Below are positions 40,790 to 43,176 of a stretch of 43,176 bases of DNA, in pieces; within the stretch, counting starts at the first letter, position 1; each line of letters begins with the position of its first letter. Location of the stretch: the NCBI GenBank assembly GCA_016788525.1, contig JAEUPD010000260.1, positions 1 to 43,176 of the forward strand, in the 5' to 3' direction. The notes under the pieces are model-generated. The model was not told the DNA's origin. It worked only from the letters and a program-made list of their open reading frames with translations, and ran no database searches. The stretch is from Rubrivivax sp. (lineage in GTDB: Bacteria > Pseudomonadota > Gammaproteobacteria > Burkholderiales > Burkholderiaceae_C). The position numbers and the translations under genes were made by a program.

Positions 40790-41737
40790 ATGAGCGAAGC
40801 CGACGCGCGGCGCGAACGTATCGGCTGGGTGGGCCTCGGGCGCATCGGCGCGCCGATGGCCGAACGTGTCCGCGCGGCCGGCTGGCCGCTGGTGCTGTGG
40901 GCGCGGCGGCCCGAAGCCGTGGCCGAGGCGGCCTGGGCGGGCGGCGAAGGGCCGAGTGGCGCGAGTGGCCCGGTCAGCTCGGTCGGCCCGGTCGCCTCGG
41001 TCGCCCCGGTCGCCCCGGTCGCCCCGGTCGAGTGGGCCGACAGCGCCCAGGCGCTGGCCGAGCGCGCCGACATCGTCTGCACCATCGTCACCGGCAGCGA
41101 TGACGTGGGCGCGCTGCATCAGGCCATGATGCCGCGGGCGCGGCCGGGCACGCTGTTCATCGACTTCACCACCGCGGCACCGCGCGTGGCCGCCGCTGCG
41201 CAACGGTTGGCCGCCGCCCACGGCCACCAGAGCCTCGAGGCGCCGGTGACCGGCGGGGTGGCCGGCGCGATGCGCGGCACGCTCACCGGTTTCGTCGGCG
41301 GCGACGCGGCGGCGCTGCACCGTGCGCGGCCGCTGCTGCTGGCCTTTGCCAACAAACTCGTCCATTGCGGGCCGGCCGGCAGCGGCTACCGCTTCAAGCT
41401 CCTCAACCAGACGCTGATGGCCGGCATCCTGCTCGGCTTGGCCGATGGGGCGCGGCTGGCGCGCGCCGCGGGCGTGCCTGCCGAAGCGCTGCTGCCGGCG
41501 CTGGCCGACGGCACCGCCCGCAGCATGCTGCTGGACAGCTACCTGCCGCGCATGCTGGGCGGCGAAGGGCCGGTGACGTTCACGCTAGCCTTGCTGCTGA
41601 AGGACCTGCGGTTGGCGCGCGAGGAGGCCACCGCCCTTCAGGTGAGCGCGCCGCTGCTCGATGCGGCGATCGCCGCCGCCGCGGCGGCCATCGAACGCCA
41701 CGGCCCCGATGCGGGCGTGCAGGCGCTGGCGCGGTGA
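40790..41737 (+). CDS. NAD(P)-dependent 3-hydroxyisobutyrate-dehydrogenase-family oxidoreductase
   Basis: This 315-residue beta-hydroxyacid dehydrogenase has the nucleotide motif GLGRIGAPMAERV and the substrate signature EAPVTGGVAGAMRGTL. The catalytic Lys lies in KLLNQTLMAG. Between the second strand and the ADIVCTIV segment lies an inserted Pro-Val-Ala/Ser-Val tract encoded by seven 9-bp units (40971-41033). This is unusual inside a Rossmann domain and likely forms a loop. It oxidises a 3-hydroxy acid or reduces a semialdehyde; the substrate is unknown. It starts 55 nt after the Bug receptor gene. Confidence 0.85.
   Translation: MSEADARRERIGWVGLGRIGAPMAERVRAAGWPLVLWARRPEAVAEAAWAGGEGPSGASGPVSSVGPVASVAPVAPVAPVEWADSAQALAERADIVCTIVTGSDDVGALHQAMMPRARPGTLFIDFTTAAPRVAAAAQRLAAAHGHQSLEAPVTGGVAGAMRGTLTGFVGGDAAALHRARPLLLAFANKLVHCGPAGSGYRFKLLNQTLMAGILLGLADGARLARAAGVPAEALLPALADGTARSMLLDSYLPRMLGGEGPVTFTLALLLKDLRLAREEATALQVSAPLLDAAIAAAAAAIERHGPDAGVQALAR
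40971..41033 (+). repeat. Coding 9-bp minisatellite (7 units)
   Basis: Seven head-to-tail units of CGGTCGCCC or close variants lie in frame in the oxidoreductase gene; three consecutive units (40998-41024) are identical. A length change would add or remove three residues. Confidence 0.8.
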
Positions 41738-41755
41738 GAAGGTGCAAACCCCGAC

Positions 41756-43176
41756 ATGCCGATGACTCCACCCTCCGACCTTGCCACGCCACCTGCGCCG
41801 GCACCGGCCCGCGACCTGGCATCGCTGGAGCAGCGGCTGGCCTACGAACTGGCCTGCCTGCAACTGCCGGCGGCGCGCTGGACGCCCGAGCGCATGCACC
41901 AGGGGCAGCCGGTGGCCGACGTGGCCATCATCGGCGGCGGCATGGCCGGGCTGGCGCTCGGCGCGGCGTTGAAGCACCGCGGCATGGCCGTGCACATCGT
42001 CGACGAGGCGCCGGCCGGCCTCGAAGGCCCGTGGGCCACCACGGCGCGCATGGAGACGCTGCGCTCGCCCAAGCAGCTGGCCGGGCCCGCGCTCGGGCTG
42101 CCCAGCCTGACCTTCCGCGCGTGGTTCGAGGCGCAGTTCGGCAGCCCCGCCTGGGAGGTGCTGGACAAGATCCCGCGCCTCCTGTGGATGGACTATCTGC
42201 GCTGGTACCGGCGCGTGCTCGCGCTCGAGGTGCACAACCAGCAGCGCGTGACCGACGTGCTGCCGCGCGGCGACGAGGGGCTGGTCGAGCTGCGCCTCGC
42301 GCACGCGCAGCAGGGCCATCGCCTGGACAGCGTCTACGCCCGCCGCTGCGTGCTGGCCACCGGCCGCGCCGGCCTGGGCGGCCACTGGGTGCCGGCCTGG
42401 GCGAAGGCGCTGCCACGCTCGCGCTGGGCGCACTCGGCCGACGAACTGGACCATGGCACGTTGCGCGGCCTGCGCGTCGGCGTGGTGGGCGCCGGCGCCT
42501 CGGCCATGGACAGCGCCGGCACCGCACTGGAGTGCGGTGCCGCGCGCGTGCACCTGCTCATCCGCCGCCCCGACATCCCGCGCATCAACAAGGGCAAGGG
42601 CGCCGGCAACCCCGGCTTCGTGCACGGCTACGGCCGGCTGCCCGACGCGTGGAAGTGGCGCTACCGCCACTACATCAACGTCGAACAGGTGCCCCCGCCG
42701 CGCAACAGCACGCAGCGCGTGGCGCGGCATGCCAACGCCTTCTTTCACCTCGGCTGTGCGGTGCAGGGCGCCGAGGAACGCGGCGGCGCGTTCGTCGTGC
42801 GCACCTCGGCCGGGCCGATCGAGCTGGACTTCCTCATCTTCGCCACCGGCTTCTCGCTCGACTGGGAAGCACGGCCGATGCTGCGCCACATCGCGCCGCA
42901 TGTGCGGCTGTGGCAGCACCGCTGGCAACCGCCGGCGGGGCAGGAAGACGGCGAGCTGGCCGCCTCGCCCGACCTCGGGCGCGACTTCGAGTTCCAGCCG
43001 CGTGAAGGGCACCTGTGCCCGGGCCTGGAGCGCATCCACTGCTTCTGCTACCCGGCGGCGCTGTCGCTGGGCGTGATCACCGGCGACATCCCGGCCATCA
43101 GCGAGGGCGCGTTGCAGCTTGCGCACGGCCTGGCGGCGCGGCTGTATGCCGAAGATGTCGAGGTGCACTTCGCGCG
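41756..43176 (+). CDS. FAD/NAD(P)-dependent oxidoreductase, cut by the window end
   Basis: At least 473 residues of a flavoprotein are present; the 3' end is outside the window. It shows the FAD motif GGGMAGLAL (about 60-68), a family stretch with TLRSPKQLAGPALG, and a second nucleotide motif GAGASAMDS around 245. The motif FATGFS lies near 363. It resembles flavin monooxygenase-like NAD(P)/FAD oxidoreductases. I do not see the strict F-x-G-x3-H-x3-W fingerprint of Baeyer-Villiger enzymes, so the reaction is open. It starts 18 nt after the oxidoreductase gene and probably shares its operon. Confidence 0.85.
   Translation, partial: MPMTPPSDLATPPAPAPARDLASLEQRLAYELACLQLPAARWTPERMHQGQPVADVAIIGGGMAGLALGAALKHRGMAVHIVDEAPAGLEGPWATTARMETLRSPKQLAGPALGLPSLTFRAWFEAQFGSPAWEVLDKIPRLLWMDYLRWYRRVLALEVHNQQRVTDVLPRGDEGLVELRLAHAQQGHRLDSVYARRCVLATGRAGLGGHWVPAWAKALPRSRWAHSADELDHGTLRGLRVGVVGAGASAMDSAGTALECGAARVHLLIRRPDIPRINKGKGAGNPGFVHGYGRLPDAWKWRYRHYINVEQVPPPRNSTQRVARHANAFFHLGCAVQGAEERGGAFVVRTSAGPIELDFLIFATGFSLDWEARPMLRHIAPHVRLWQHRWQPPAGQEDGELAASPDLGRDFEFQPREGHLCPGLERIHCFCYPAALSLGVITGDIPAISEGALQLAHGLAARLYAEDVEVHFA

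Overview
This is a GC-rich (about 70 %), densely coding chromosomal window. It is most likely from a betaproteobacterium of the order Burkholderiales. That is an inference from the Bug-type solute receptor, the Burkholderia-style phosphonate regulator PhnR, the fused 2-aminoethylphosphonate (AEP) permease and the codon use. No rRNA, tRNA, CRISPR, phage or insertion sequence was seen. Nearly every long open frame opposite a gene is a GC-rich shadow and is left out.

Left part, minus strand (233-16198). From right to left this carries phnW (AEP:pyruvate transaminase), a glutamine-synthetase-like gamma-glutamyl ligase, a membrane histidine kinase, an iron-type alcohol dehydrogenase and a PuuD-like gamma-glutamyl hydrolase. 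Further left are a secreted TPR protein, an aldehyde dehydrogenase, a HAD-IB phosphatase, a PbfA-like (R)-1-hydroxy-AEP ammonia-lyase, and a single protein that joins an HSL-type esterase to a Baeyer-Villiger monooxygenase. A hybrid sensor kinase (plus strand, 7366-9552) is embedded among them.

Centre (16277-28680), phosphonate uptake and cleavage. The minus strand holds the AEP ABC transporter (phnS, phnT, fused phnUV) leading into phnW. The plus strand holds a D-2-hydroxyacid dehydrogenase, then phnR (GntR/FCD), phnA (phosphonoacetate hydrolase), a zinc alcohol dehydrogenase, and phnD-phnC-phnE1-phnE2. Two promoters, ahead of the dehydrogenase and of phnR, contain the same TTGTTGACAA operator core with TTTGCA arms and overlap a consensus -35 box. 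The implied pathway is: AEP or hydroxy-AEP taken up, converted to phosphonoacetaldehyde by PhnW or PbfA, oxidised to phosphonoacetate by an aldehyde dehydrogenase, then cleaved to acetate plus phosphate by PhnA. No phnX was found and no canonical phnY was recognised.

Right part (28816-43176). This holds a protein with two degenerate receiver-like domains, a formylglycine-type arylsulfatase, an SdsA1-type alkylsulfatase, and a complete TRAP transporter (dctPQM); together they look like a sulfate-ester utilisation module. They are followed by an RCC1-repeat Tat-type protein, an unknown 230-residue protein, a Bug receptor, a 3-hydroxyisobutyrate-dehydrogenase-like enzyme carrying a 9-bp coding repeat, and an FAD oxidoreductase cut by the window edge.

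The main points for a second look are the PhnR operators with a probably leaderless dehydrogenase mRNA, the gamma-glutamyl amino-alcohol pathway beside AEP genes, the esterase-BVMO fusion, an 11-codon coupling ORF before dctM, and a 90-bp repeat that splits two phosphonate transporter operons.
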